A stretch of 64,000 nt of DNA from Simmondsia chinensis (GCA_018398585.1 JAGTTD010000001.1:17315750-17379749); one strand, 5' to 3'; numbered from the stretch's first letter, positions 1-11,123 are shown. Translations and numbers: made by a program. Notes: generated by a model from the sequence alone, not told the origin.

Positions 1-250
1 CGGTCAATGTTGGCAACTAGTTAGGTAAGTTGGTTGAAGCCAGTGGTCCAAGTCCATTGTATCTTGATTCATACAAGTAGTTAGTTCATGTGTAATGAAA
101 GATCATTCAATGAAAATTCAACCTAATCTCTTTTGAGATCTTCCTCTCTCTCATTTAATTCTCTCTATACTTCTCATCTCCTTCACTTCTCTTCTCATCT
201 AATCTCTCCTCCACAAGGTTAAACTTCAAGATTTATCTAGGTGTTTATCA
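1..250 (+). repeat. Element A 5' LTR, partial
   Basis: This matches the second part of the LTR at 3955-4334: the GGTCAATGTTGGC region, the ATCTTGATTCATA stretch and the CT-rich leader. It ends TTTATCA just before the primer site. The TATA-like segment reads ATACAAG here but TATAAG in the 3' copy, so the promoter looks decayed. Confidence 0.85.
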
Positions 251-435
251 ATTGGTATCAATGTCTTGTTTGGCTTACAAATCAAATGTGATTTTATATC
301 AAATATCTTGAATTGCGTTGCAAATTGGTTGAGAATTCAGTTCTGAATTCTGTTGTCATTGTTGAGGGTTACTTCAAGGAAAATTGCCTTGAAACACATA
401 AAAAGAATTGAATTGATACATAAAGACTTGGAACA

Positions 436-1856
436 ATGGAAAGTGGAGTTATTACAAGATTAGCAGCTGCTAAATCAGCAGCTAATCCTTAATATCCTGA
501 GATTGCGAGTGGTAATGCTGAGGATGCACCGCGTGTCATCACTTCAGACGTTTTGAATGCGCAGATGAAAGCTATGATTGTTCAGCTTATTAAATCTCGG
601 CTAGAAAGAGAATAAAGAACTGAGGATCAAATGCGTAACCTGCTAAAGGAACAAGAGCAAACGTTTAATGAGAGATTTAGTTGGCAAGCAAAGCGTGTTG
701 ATTAGAAAATTGCTGATTAATTTAATCATCAAAAACAACAATTTGGGGAGACATTGGCTGAGTGAATTGATCAACAAAAACGGTTGTTTAATGAGAAGAA
801 TGCCGAAATACAAAGTCAGTTCAACGGAAAAAATGTGCCTTCAATTCTTCATGCTCTACTCCTTGCTAGTTCGCTGCCTGTGAATCAGCGAATAAGACCT
901 CTGGTAATGTCGCAACCTAATGTTCCTGCTAGACCTGCCGTAGCCAGTGAAAGACCTCAATTTATGACTCAAGCAGCTGATGTTAGAACTCAAAATTGAT
1001 GTTAAGATGAGGAGGTATTTGCTAGACAGGATCGATCATTTGATCAAGCTCAATCAAGACCTACTAGTTCGAATGTGGGATAGGCTGTTTGACCACCTGA
1101 GCAAGCTGATATTAATAGAACTGCTAGTTTGATGGAAGAGCAAATTGGTCATCCTCCTGATCAGTGGAACCAGCAACGTTCAGGCAGTAATGTTGTGACA
1201 TCAACCGATAGAAGCAGTGGCTATAGACAACCAAGGGTGTAGATTGATCCTTTTGATGGAAAGCAACCTCATTCATGGTTAAGGAGGTGTGATTGTTACT
1301 TCCACTTTTACCACCTCGAGGAGGTTGAAAAGGTTCAAATAGTGGCAGTTTATCTTCTTGGTGATCACAAGGTTTGGTTTTGCAATTTATTAAAGAGCAA
1401 TCCTACTCTCACTTGGGCTGAGTTTGTGAGAGAACTTTGTGAGCGATATGGAGATGAAGATTCTAGTGACATTGTCGATAGATTTAATAAGGTGATATAA
1501 GAAACATGTGTGAAGGAGTATATGACAAGGTTTGAGAACCTTAGGGCTAGTCTGATAACTGAATATCCTCATGCCACTGAGTCATATTATGTCTCAAGTT
1601 CCATAAGTGGATTGAAGCACAAGGCTAAGAATCTCGTGAAAGCAGTTGGACCTACAACATTGTCCAAGGCTTATGCTAAAGCTAAGCTTTTAGAGGCAAT
1701 AGTCTTAGCTTCAAGTGATGGAACCAGGGGTCATGGAGGCAGTTTTAAGCCTCAAAAAGGATTTTTTAGGCCTAAGTCTAACCAATCAGATGAGAAGAAA
1801 CCTCAAAGGCTTTGTTACAAATGCAATCAACCTTATCAATTTGGCCATAAAATGTA
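436..1856 (+). pseudogene. gag: Element A gag (broken)
   Basis: The nucleocapsid/capsid precursor begins at an ATG encoding MESGVITRLAAAKSAANP, an N-terminal motif shared with elements E, F, H and K. A stop follows after 18 codons and several more lie downstream. The capsid region of the retrotransposon-gag type is recognisable around 1240-1700: FDGKQPHSWLRRC, then LTWAEFVRELCERYGDED, then VKEYMTRFENLRAS. The zinc knuckle near 1815-1853 starts CYKCNQPYQFGHK; a frameshift lies at its last cysteine. It is closely similar to the gag of E, although the LTRs of A and E differ. Confidence 0.85.
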
Positions 1857-2460
1857 ATCCAAAGTTCCTCATGTCTGCTAAAGGAATCAATGCTGATGAA
1901 CACTCAGGCAGTGAAGAATCTGATGCTAATGCGAATGACTCAGATCAGGAGACATTTGAGAACCCTGTTGGTGATGAAGTTGGAATTTCCATGAAGGCCT
2001 TGACCAATAATGGAACACACAACAAAATCCGAGTGAAGGGAAAGGCAGGGAAGAGATTTATCATCAACCTTACTGACAGTGGGAGCACCTACAGCTTCAT
2101 TGATACCTATGGAAATGGAATTGGGGCAGTGTTGTCTCAAAAAGGGAGACCTATATCTTATCTGAACCAAGCTTTGAGTCATAAACATCAAGCACTGTCC
2201 ACAATTGAAAAGGAGTATCTTGCTATCTTGCTTGCTGTGGAGAAGTGGAGACACTGCTTAGATGGACACCATTTTACGATCAAGACTGATCACCAAAGCC
2301 TAAAACATCTCCTAGAACAGAAAATTGTCACAAGGATTCAGAAAAAAAGGGTTAATGAAGATGTTGGGTCTTAATTATGACATTGAGTACAAGAAGGGAA
2401 AGGAGAATGCTGCGGCTGATGCTCTATCATGCGGATTGGAGAACTGTGAACAGGGCTCTT
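1857..2460 (+). pseudogene. pol: Element A protease fused to RNase H by an RT deletion
   Basis: A single open frame runs from the end of gag into an aspartic-protease core (LTDSGSTYSFID near 2070-2105). It then passes without a break into RNase H sequence (GIGAVLSQKGRPISYL, then STIEKEYLAILLAVEKWRH). In complete gypsy elements about a kilobase of RT separates these, so RT was lost in a deletion at about 2109 that kept the frame. After a frameshift near 2340 the RNase H end continues (MKMLGLNYDIEYKKGKEN, then AAADALS). No polymerase function can remain. Confidence 0.85.
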
Positions 2461-2599
2461 GTGGGGCACTTTCGGTGATTGTACCTGCTTGTATGAAAGA
2501 GGTACATCAGTCCTATGTGGATGATCCTTTTGCTCAAGAATGCATTGCAGCTTTCAGCAATAGCAAGGCAGAAAACTTAGCTTGAGGTGTAGAAGTGAT

Positions 2600-3940
2600 A
2601 CCGGCGAAAGGTGGCGAAAGGCATTATTAGACTTAAGGGAAAGTTGTACATTGGAACTTCCACTGATCTCAGACACCAAGTTATTAGTGCTTCACATGAT
2701 TCAGCATGGGGAGGCCACTCAGGATTGGAAGGAACATATGAAAGGCCCAAAGCTCATTTTGGTTGGCCAGGAATGAATAAGGCAGTGACAGATTTTGTGC
2801 AAAGTTTTGAAGTATGTTAGCAAACTAAGCTTGGAGATCATAGATATCAAGGGCTTCATCAACCATTGCCTGTTCCACATGGTGTATGGCAAAACATAAG
2901 CATGGATTTCATTAAAGGATTGCCAAATTCAGAGGGAAAAGAGGAGATTTGGGTAGTGGTTGATCGGTTCACCAAGTTCAGCCACTTCATTGCTTTAGCT
3001 CGACCTGTAACAGCGAAGAATATGGATCATGTGTTTCTTAACAACATATATAAGTTACATAGGTTGCCTCAGTCCATATTTTCTGATAGGGACAAGCTCT
3101 TCACAAGTCATTTTTGGAAGGAATTGTTCAGCTTATTGGGAACTACCTTGGCCCTTTGCTCATCTTATCATCACAAATCGATGGCAAAACTGAAAGGGTC
3201 AATCAATGCATTGAGCAGTATCTTAGAAGTATGGTGTTCAGTGATCACAAGGTATGGGGAAGATGGCTATCGTTGGCTGAGTATTGGTACAATACACATT
3301 TTCATGCTTCTCTAGGCACTACTCGCTTTAAAGCATTGTATGGATACGATCCACCATCCCCTTTGATGTTGCAAGGAGTTGTTTCACATGTGGCTGAGGT
3401 TACTGAGTTAGTGCAGCAAAGGAAGCATCTAATGCAACTTTTGAAGGATAATCCCCATCAATCACAAGCCCGGATGAAGCCGTATGCTGACCGGAAGAAA
3501 GTGGACAGAACCTTTGATGTGGGAGACATGGTTTAGTTGAAATTGCAACCTTATAGGCAGTCCACAGCTGCTGTGAGAAAGAACGCCAAGCTGTGTGCCA
3601 GGTTCTTTGGACCTTACAAAGTTTTGGAAAGGATTGGCAAAGTGGGAGACACGCTTGAGCTTCCACCTAACTCATATATACATCTTATTTTTCATGTTTC
3701 TCTTCTCAAAAAGTAGGTAAAGCAAGGCCAATGTCCCTTTTCATTACCTTCGAAGGTCGATTCGAATGGCTGCAACTTGTAGCTGTGATGGAGACCCGGC
3801 AGGTGTAAGCTGTTAACACAAGCAAACCAGAGGTTCGAGTGGCTTGGAGCAATCTGGATGACTCTTTCACTACATGGGAGGAAAGACAATTTTTGTTGAG
3901 CCAATTTCCTTCTTTTAATTCTCGAGGACAAGAATGTTTT
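2600..3940 (+). pseudogene. pol: Element A integrase and C-terminal tail (broken)
   Basis: The zinc-binding N-terminal part (HDSAWGGHSGLEGTYERPKA) precedes a DDE-type core: WQNISMDFIKGLP, then VVVDRFTKFSHFIAL, then LPQSIFSDRDKLFTSHFW. A stop splits the two and frameshifts follow near 3180. A C-terminal segment ([20 protein letters not shown]) and a chromodomain-like end (AWSNLDDSFTTWEERQFL near 3838) support a chromovirus origin. The last codons overlap the hairpin and purine tract before the LTR. Confidence 0.85.
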
Positions 3941-3954
3941 TAAGGGAAGGGGAT

Positions 3955-4334
3955 TGTATGATTCTAAGTCGTTTGTGATGTAATAAGGCTTAATTGTTTG
4001 AATTGTAATTGCTTGTATTGTGAGCTTGTAGTTTTTGTTCCAAATTAGGATTAAGGTTAGCTGTTTCGGTTGGGTCAAGAGGCTGGTCAATGTTGGCGGC
4101 TAGATAGGTAAGTCAGTTGAAGCTAGTGGTCCAATTCCATTGTATCTTGATTCATATAAGTAGTTATTTCATGTGTAATGAAAGATCACTCAATGAAAAT
4201 TCAACCTAATCTCTTTTGGGGTCTTTCTCTCTCTCATCTAATTTTTTCTATACTTCTCATCTCCTTTACTTCTCTTCTCATCTAATCTCTCTTCCATAAG
4301 GTTAAAACTTCAAGATTTATCTAGAGGTTTAACA
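3955..4334 (+). repeat. Element A 3' LTR
   Basis: This 380-bp LTR starts TGTATGATTC right after the purine tract and ends TTTAACA. A TATA-type box (TATAAG) lies at 4155-4160, followed by a CT-rich stretch. Its second part matches positions 1-250. Confidence 0.88.
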
Positions 4335-4400
4335 GATACTACACAACTAGTTCGGTCCCATTCTTAGTCCATTGCCAAATTAGAGAACTAGATAGGACAA

Positions 4401-4975
4401 TTGGCCTGGGCACTGAATGGGAGAAAGGATGGGAGACTTCCCTCCAAACCACTTATAAACCCCGTGGGATCAACCAGCTTTAACCCCAGCTTACTGATTC
4501 TCGAGCAAGCTAAGGTTGTGCCAGTTCCAGGAGAGAAGAACCTTAGGAAAGTTGAGGTTCAGATTGAGAATGATGTGACTCTCCCTCCCATTGCTGATAG
4601 GGAGGGATCACAAGTTCCTTTCCCATCAGCCCATATAAGACCGAAGGAAAAGGATGTCTCAAAGAGGGCTGAGCCCACAGACGTGTCTAAGGACGTTAAA
4701 ATCAACTTACCATTGATCGATGCCATCAAGCACATTCCTATGTACGCTAAGTTCCTCAAAGAGTTCTGCACCAAAATGATAGCATACGCGAGTGCATATA
4801 TTGAAGAAGGTTTGGCTCACCGAGAAGATGAGAAGCATTTTAGCATTGGGAGCCCCGCCCAAATTCTTTCTATGCTTTCCTTCTTTAAAGTTCATGAATT
4901 TCGTCTTAGTTTTGCTTTATATTATATCTATCATGAACTAATTTTTTCTTTCCAAAGCTACGATGCAGCCTGAGT
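4401..4975 (+). pseudogene. Tat/Athila-type gypsy gag fragment
   Basis: A 190-codon open frame has no LTR, primer site or pol beside it. Its segment NLPLIDAIKHIPMYAKFLKE matches the pattern typical of the region between gag and protease in plant Athila/Tat elements, where a related LLDAIKQIP..AKFLKELC stretch is common. The preceding part is rich in charged residues and includes FPSAHIRPKEK, also usual there. The codons after about 4790 look like read-through of non-coding DNA. I treat it as a relic into which or beside which A inserted. Confidence 0.65.
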
Positions 4976-5662
4976 TGTAATATACGCTCTTTTCCAATTC
5001 AACATATTGAATGTTTTGTTCATTGCGTTGATGAAATGTTTATCATCGTTCTTCTTGAGTTTTGAATGTTTGATCACCATTCAAAGCCTATAATGATTAA
5101 TAATGAGTCCGAGAGGGGATTTATGATGATTGCTAAAGTGATAAACACCACAAATTCAGCAAAAGCTAGAGATAGATTAATACGATTTGTACTGCTTGTA
5201 CTGTACTAACCGTTCACCTGAGTGCACACTACTGGGTTGGGTGTCGTGTTAACCCAGTGAGTCAGAGTGCCTGACGATCCCATTTGTACCATACTAGGGG
5301 CATAAATGACATAGGGCACTGGTGAACTCCACAGCGTGGTAACTTCCTTCTGTTCAATCTTTCTTCTCTGAATATTTTATTTTCAAGTCGTTTAATTATC
5401 TGGTCTCAAGTTCATTTGTTGTAACTCGATGTCAATAGTGTTTAGTTTGAGGACTACTTGCTAGAGCTCCTCTCAAAGTTGGCTTAAATTTTATTTGGCC
5501 CCCTTCTCTAGTTAGCCATTACCACTCGAGCTTGAGAATTTTATTACTGTTGTCCAATTTTTCCAACACCCATCACCACTTTTAAATCTTTAATGACAAC
5601 TTATTTATTTTACTTTTTGAAGGAAAACCTTGAATGCCCGTTTTCCATTTTCTTTCTTTGTA

Positions 5663-5696
<34 letters not shown>

Positions 5697-6127
5697 CCAA
5701 CAAATCAACCCCAACCATTGTCGCATGTTTAGAGGTTTAGAAGTTCAGTTTAGATGATATTATTGCGTGATAAATTCTTTATATACATAAATATATGGAA
5801 TATCACTCACATTTTTGTCCCGAATTTTTTGAACTTAAACGTTGTAATACACGTATGAATCCTTATCCCTTTTCTTAAAATTTGGCGCATTTTTCTCGGA
5901 ATATTTGACAAATTATTGACATCCTATCAGTTAGGGTTGTTTACAAATTGAATATTACTCATAATATTTCTTCTAACGTCAACTAAAAGTTCTTTAGAAT
6001 GGTCAACATTAGGTACTTAATAAAAATTCCATTTTTCAAATACCCTTTTCGCAAGTAATGTATGTTTAATTTCAAAACATATTAATATTTTTGACTTAAA
6101 GGGAAGAGTTTTTTTTTTTTTTTTTGG
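4976..6127. other. Non-coding AT-rich spacer
   Basis: I see no gene. The stretch holds an AT microsatellite, a run of 17 T just before element C, and otherwise unremarkable AT-rich DNA. It is continuous with 9460-9797 once element C is removed. Confidence 0.6.
5668..5696. repeat. (AT)n microsatellite
   Basis: About 14 uninterrupted AT dinucleotides. Confidence 0.95.
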
Positions 6128-6132
6128 AAGTA

Positions 6133-6828
6133 AGTTATGATCCGAGAAAACGAGGTTTGGGCTATGTTGATGTTGTTTTGCTATTGGTGTGCTGCTACTG
6201 TGCTGAGGTTTTGCTACTGGTGTGCTGCTGCCGCTAATATGCTACTGCTGTGCTTTTAGTTGCTGATTAGAGTAGTTAGTGATGTATTAGCTTGGTCTTT
6301 AGCTTCTTTACTGCATTGTAATAAACGTAGGAGCTGCATTGTGTGGGTCTTACTGTTGCATTGCATTGTCTTAGCTGAAATGTATTAATCTGCATTGTAA
6401 TCTGCAGTAGCATATGTTTGGTTGGGTTGTTAGTTGGTCTTGGCGCCAATTAGCTTAGGTAGTTATGTTAGCAGATATTTTAGTTAGTTAGAAGATATTT
6501 TCATAAGCTCTAGATATTTTAGTAGTTGGTTATTAGTGGTTTAGTCTAGATACATTGTATTAACAAGCTTGTTCTTGCCGATAAGTAGTTGAGCTGCTGT
6601 ATTCAGAAAGGCATTCAATCAAAGAAATCTTTACATTTATCTCAATTGAGATATTAATTCTCGCTCTCATCTAACTCTCTCTATTTCTCATCTAATTTCC
6701 CTTCTTTCTCTCATCTAAACTCTAAACTCTACTCTCTCATCTTAATTTCAATTCTTTGTCATCTCATATTCTCAATCTATCCGCATTTTATATTAGTTTA
6801 CATTCGTGGTTCAAGCTCGAGCGTAACA
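6133..6828 (+). repeat. Element C 5' LTR
   Basis: This copy begins AGTTATGATCC, so the usual leading TG is mutated, and it ends GAGCGTAACA. It contains GCT/GCTG-rich repeats near 6180-6260, a palindromic TTGGCGCCAA site and a CT-rich leader at 6650-6780. Confidence 0.93.
6439..6450. promoter_or_regulatory. E2F-like palindrome in LTR
   Basis: CTTGGCGCCAAT contains a palindrome matching the core of plant E2F sites (TTSSCGC on both strands). It lies upstream of the TATA-like region. The 3' LTR copy at 9066 reads TTTGCGCCAA. Confidence 0.4.
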
Positions 6829-7546
6829 ATTGGTATCAGAGCCTCGTTCAGCTTCCGAATCAAGCTCATATCCGAAGAAAAAAAAATACAAAATCTGATT
6901 GATTGCATTGCAATTAATCAATAAAAATAATTGTGGTACAAATTTGTTTCAGATTTTGTGATCAGAATTTAATTCTGCATTTTGAATTGCATTTTGGCGG
7001 TTATTGCTGAAGCAAGTATTGTTGCTGAATTGTAATGAAATTGCATTGTTAAGCATAGACTTGGTAAAAATTCATCAGAATCTACGGTGATCCTTGAGAA
7101 TTATATTTTAGCAAGTCAAGATTTGTTTAGGCGAAAATTTGTCAGCAGAGGCGAAAGTCTGACAGCGAACAGGAGGAGCGAAAGTGTTGAAAACCGATTT
7201 CGTTCGTGAAGATCGCTTTGAGTATTGTGTTGAGTACTTGATTTTGAGTCAGGATCGAGCCTAAATCTGACGGGTAAGTTGAATTGCTGGACTAATCGTT
7301 GCTGTCAGAATTCGTGCGTGGTTAGGGTTTGTTCGCTGTTTTGCTTGAGGTTTATCAGTTAGGGTTTATATTCGTTGACGATTGTGGAACCAATAGCAGC
7401 AGATTGTTTGTGCGAACGAAGGAGTACAACTTCATTAAACAACCGATTGTTGGAGAGTGCGAACAAATTTCTCATTTCTACCATTTTCTTCTGCGATTTG
7501 AACGGGTTCAAGATTGTAGTTGTTGTTCATTGTCAATACGGCTGAT

Positions 7547-8698
7547 ATGAGCTCCTTTCAATCACAGTGGGATGAGCTTTTTGATAAATTTAGACTAGAA
7601 ATGAGACAAGTATTTGAAGATTGGAGACAAGAATGTAGGCAGCAAAGTAAGAATCTGCAATATTCAGTTCAACCGGTTGCTAATATCAGTGGTGATTATA
7701 CTAGTGTTCTTGATGCAAATGAGTTTCCGGAGCTAGCGGATAGCGTTAGACAACCAAAGTTCAATGTTGAGCAAAGAAAGAAAGTGGAACATGTGGCTGT
7801 TGGAGATGAATTCGACCACGACAATGCCGAAATTGAAGGAAACAAGCTTGAAGTATCTGAGTTTGAACAAGACGATCCTTATGAAGATCCTTTGCTAGAG
7901 TTAGAGTATCTTGATGACGTTGAAGCACAATATGACACGTATCCGGAATGGGAATACGATTTTCATGTCAAAGGAATGTTGAAGAAAGCAAGGAGTAAAG
8001 CTAAAAGAAGCCAACTCAATGACACATTGAGCAATTTTTGGGAAGCAAAGAAGATTACAAAGAAGAAGATGAAGCGTGAGGAGACGTTGGTTGAAGAAGG
8101 ATCTCAAGTTGCTAATGTAAATGTTAGTCCTCAAGTTCATCTTCAATTAGATGAAGATAGGCCTCAAAATCATATACCTGAAGTTGAAAGAACCAACAGT
8201 CCACATGAACGATGACCTGATCAAGAGCAAATTCAATCTGTTAGCATGCAATTTGTTCAGAAAGATTGTCCACCAGACTCTTCAGCCCAAATACTCTCAC
8301 GACCTATTTGTTTGAATGCTCAAACTCATAACATCCAAATGTTTGATAAAGGCAATGTTGCAAGCTTTGTCTCCTCTAAGGATATTGAGCTGAATAAGTT
8401 GGAAGACATTGCTGCAGAGCACGTTAGATCAGCAAGAAATCAGGTTCCAGAAGTTGTTATGCACTGTCGGCATGCCGATCGGCAAGTTCGGGATAATTTT
8501 TTGAGTTGAGTTGTGATGAATAGGGTCCCTTTCAAGAAGCTATGCTATTGGGAGGATATTTGTGAGTTATTCACCAATCTATACTGCAGCAACAAGTTCC
8601 CATCAGGTGTATGTCACAGTCCTTACAGCAACAATTTTATGATCAAAGACATTGGCCAAAATGGGAGGACATTGCAATCTTTCAGCCTAAATAATTGA
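7547..8698 (+). pseudogene. Element C ORF of unknown function (acidic, HCRxxDRQ and CYWED modules)
   Basis: One frame runs about 384 codons, broken only by TGA at 8213 and TGA at 8507. I chose the start at MSSFQSQWDELFDKF because element N has a matching start (MVDINSFQLELSEIFEKL). A helix-prone N-terminus is followed by an acidic module (EFDHDNAE, QDDPYEDPLLELEYLDDVEA, EWEYDFHVKGM, then a lysine-rich KARSKAKRSQLND). This is shared with F and N. The C-terminal part (HNIQMFDKGNVAS, VMHCRHADRQVRD, KLCYWEDICELFTNLYCSNK) is shared with K. No known enzyme motif is visible. The acidic-then-basic layout could suit protein or nucleic-acid binding, but that is inference. Confidence 0.75.
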
Positions 8699-8720
8699 TC
8701 GTCAAAGTCTCATTCTCTTA

Positions 8721-8740
8721 CATTCTTGAGGACAAGAATG
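8721..8740 (+). promoter_or_regulatory. Conserved hairpin before the polypurine tract (C)
   Basis: CATTCTTG and CAAGAATG form a perfect 8-bp stem around an AGGA loop, 19 bases before the 3' LTR. The same hairpin is found in E, F, H and K, with variants in A, D, M and N. Confidence 0.7.
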
Positions 8741-8758
8741 TTTTCAAGGGGAAGGGAA

Positions 8759-9454
8759 CATTATGATCCGAGAAATCGAGGTTTGGGCTATGTTGATGTT
8801 GTTCTGCTATTGGTGTGCTGCTGCTGTGCTGAGTTTCTGCTACTGGGGTGCGGCTGCTGCTAATATGCTACTGCTCTGCTATTAGTTGCTGATTAGAGTA
8901 GTTAGTGAGGTACTAGCTTGGTCTTTAGCTTCTTTACTGTATTGTAATAAATGTAGTAGCTGCATTGTGTGGGTCTTACTGTTGCATTGCATTGTCTTAG
9001 CTGAAATGTACTAATCTGCATTGTAATCTGCAGTAGCATATGTTTGGTTGGGTTGTTAGTTGGTCTTTGCGCCAATTAGCTTAGGTAGTTATGTTAGTAG
9101 ATATTTTAGTTAGTTAGAAGATATTTTCATAAGCTCTAGATATTTTAGTAGTTGGTTATTAGTAGTTTAGTCTAGATACATTGTATTAACAAGCTTGTTC
9201 TTGCCTATAAGTAGTTGAGCTGTTGTATTCAGAAAGGCATTCAATCAAAGAAATCTGAACATTTATCTCAATTGAGATATTAATTCTCTCTCTCATCTAA
9301 CTCTCTCTATTTCTCATCTAATTTCCCTTCTTTCTCTCATCTAAACTCTAAACTCTACTTTCTCATCTTAATTTCAATTCTTTCTCATCTCATATTCTCA
9401 ATCTATCCGCATTTTATATTAGTTTACGTTCGTGGTTCAAGCCCGAGCGTAACA
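8759..9454 (+). repeat. Element C 3' LTR
   Basis: This is 696 bp, the same length as the 5' copy. It starts CATTATGATCC (TG changed to CA) and ends GAGCGTAACA. The TATA box TATAAG at 9206-9211 is better preserved than in the 5' copy. Confidence 0.93.
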
Positions 9455-9459
9455 AAGTA

Positions 9460-9797
9460 TTTTTTCCATGTGAACAAGCGTATAATGTTTTTTTTCCCTC
9501 AAATTATCATTTAAAATATTAATTCAACCTATTCCTATTTAGGACTTATTATTTTATTCTCTTTTTGGAAACCGTCTTAAATATAAAATTCAAGAAAGGA
9601 GTTATTGTTATAAGCTAAACATGATAGAGATAAAAGGAAAGTAGTCAAAAGTTAATATTAAGTATATTCCAATTTCCCTTTTTAATTTCAGTGGAAAGAT
9701 TGCGAATAGAGTTGAAATTAGGAGTTTGACATAGTTAAAATCGATTTTAATTCCGTGGCGTTAATAATATAAAATATTTATAATTTAAATAGGAAAT
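9460..9797. other. Non-coding spacer between elements C and D
   Basis: AT-rich DNA without ORF or repeat signature. It was continuous with 4976-6132 before C inserted and with 24401 onward before D inserted. Confidence 0.6.
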
Positions 9798-10230
9798 TGT
9801 TACAGTGGCAGCAACAGAGGAGTAGGAATCAGTGAAGAATATCGGGTTCTACAGCAAGGAGTTCGTACTCAGTTTTGGCAGGAAGAGCCGTTGGAGATCT
9901 TTTGGTGGTAACGGGTTTTTGAATTTGCAATACATGCGGTTGGCACGTGATCCGTAGCTGGGAAATAGCTTGTTATCGATATTTTGTAGATATTATCTAG
10001 TAATTTCAATTTAATTTACTTTACTTGCGATTTCTTTAATTTAGTGACTATGTTATAAATAGTAAAGTGTAATCAATCTAGGGTTATGAAATACCAATAT
10101 AATTCTATATCCTCTTCCTTATCTTCTTCTTCTCTTCTTCCTTAACCCTCTAAACTTCTTTCTCTCCCTTTTACCTCTAAGTTAACATGAAATTGGGATT
10201 AGGATTTAACCAATAAAAGCTTGGTTAACA
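9798..10230 (+). repeat. Element D 5' LTR
   Basis: This 433-bp LTR starts TGTTACAGTGGCAGC and ends TTGGTTAACA. The TATA box TATAAATA is at 10054-10061. Confidence 0.93.
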
Positions 10231-10282
10231 CTAGTATCAGAGCAACAATTCTCTTGACTGTGGACAAGAAAATCGAACAGAA

Positions 10283-11118
10283 ATGGCAGAGAACACCCGA
10301 TTGGCTATTGAGATGAGAAGGATTGAAGAATCTGTGGCTGCTCATTTTAGAGCAAATGCTGAGACATAGGAAACATTGATTGCTCAATTCAAAGTAAATA
10401 CTAAGACACATGAGCGTTCACAAGGGGAATTGAGGTCTGTGTTGACCAAGATCAAAGACTTGCTGACGGGAATATCCCTATGACAAGATCAATCCAACAT
10501 ACAAGGCGGTTAGGCTGATGGGGGATCTAGCTCATCTGCCAACAATGCTCCTGGAGGCGATCAGATCCCAGCAGTACTGAGGAATCAAGCCCCAGCAACT
10601 CCCATGGGTAAAGCCCTCTTTTATGCTCGTTTAAGAAAAGTGGAATTTCCCCTTTTTCATGGAGAAGATGTGAACGAGTGGATGTTCACTTGTGAGCAGT
10701 TTTTTCTGATAGACCAAACTTGTGAGCAGGTTAGCCTCTATTCATATGAGAGGGCTTTCCCTTCAATGGCACCAAAATTAAATGAGAACTAGGGGTAACC
10801 TACCTATGCCTAGTTGGAATGAATATGTTGATGCTCTTAAAATGAGGTTTGGTAATGTATTTGAAGATCTGGTGTCAAAATTAATGAGTTTGAGGAAAGA
10901 TGGACTAGTTAAGGATGATTTAGCAAAGTTTGATGCAGCATCAGTGAGATCGAACCTTAGTGAGGCCCAACTTATCAGCTGTTTCTAACATGGCTCAGGG
11001 AAGACATTGCCTTAGAGGTGAGATCAACTCAACCCACAACTCTTCATCATGCTGTCTGCCTAGCAAAATTAGTTGAAGCTAAGGTTGAATCCTTAGCTAA
11101 ATAGCTTGGATATTCAAG
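10283..11118 (+). pseudogene. gag: Element D gag, 5' part
   Basis: It starts MAENTRLAIEMRRIEES with a helix-rich N-terminus. The capsid hallmark VEFPLFHGEDVNEWMFTCEQ lies near 10638, and a Gag helix segment (MPSWNEYVDALKMRFGNVFE) near 10806. There are stops at several places and a frameshift near 10790. The gene is cut at 11118 by E and resumes at 20231. Confidence 0.85.
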
Positions 11119-11123
11119 GGTTC

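Larger units (their letters stand above)
1..4334 (+). mobile_element. Element A: Ty3/gypsy LTR retrotransposon, 5' end cut by window edge
   Basis: The order is partial LTR, degenerate tRNA-Met primer site (TGGTATCA at 253), gag, protease, RNase H, integrase, chromodomain-like tail, purine tract (AAGGGAAGGGG) and 3' LTR. This is the gypsy order, since integrase follows RNase H. The RT domain is missing because of an internal deletion, and gag and integrase carry stops and frameshifts, so the copy is dead. The 3' LTR is followed by GATAC; the matching upstream duplicate lies outside the window. Confidence 0.9.
6133..9454 (+). mobile_element. Element C: non-autonomous LTR retrotransposon with novel ORF
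   Basis: Two 696-bp LTRs flank a primer site at 6831 (TGGTATCAGAGCC), a leader, one reading frame of about 384 codons, a hairpin and a purine tract (AAGGGGAAGGGAA). A 5-bp duplication AAGTA sits at 6128-6132 and 9455-9459, proving a single insertion event. The total of 3322 bp has no room for pol, and no RT, protease or integrase motif is visible. It must have been mobilised by another element's enzymes. Confidence 0.93.
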
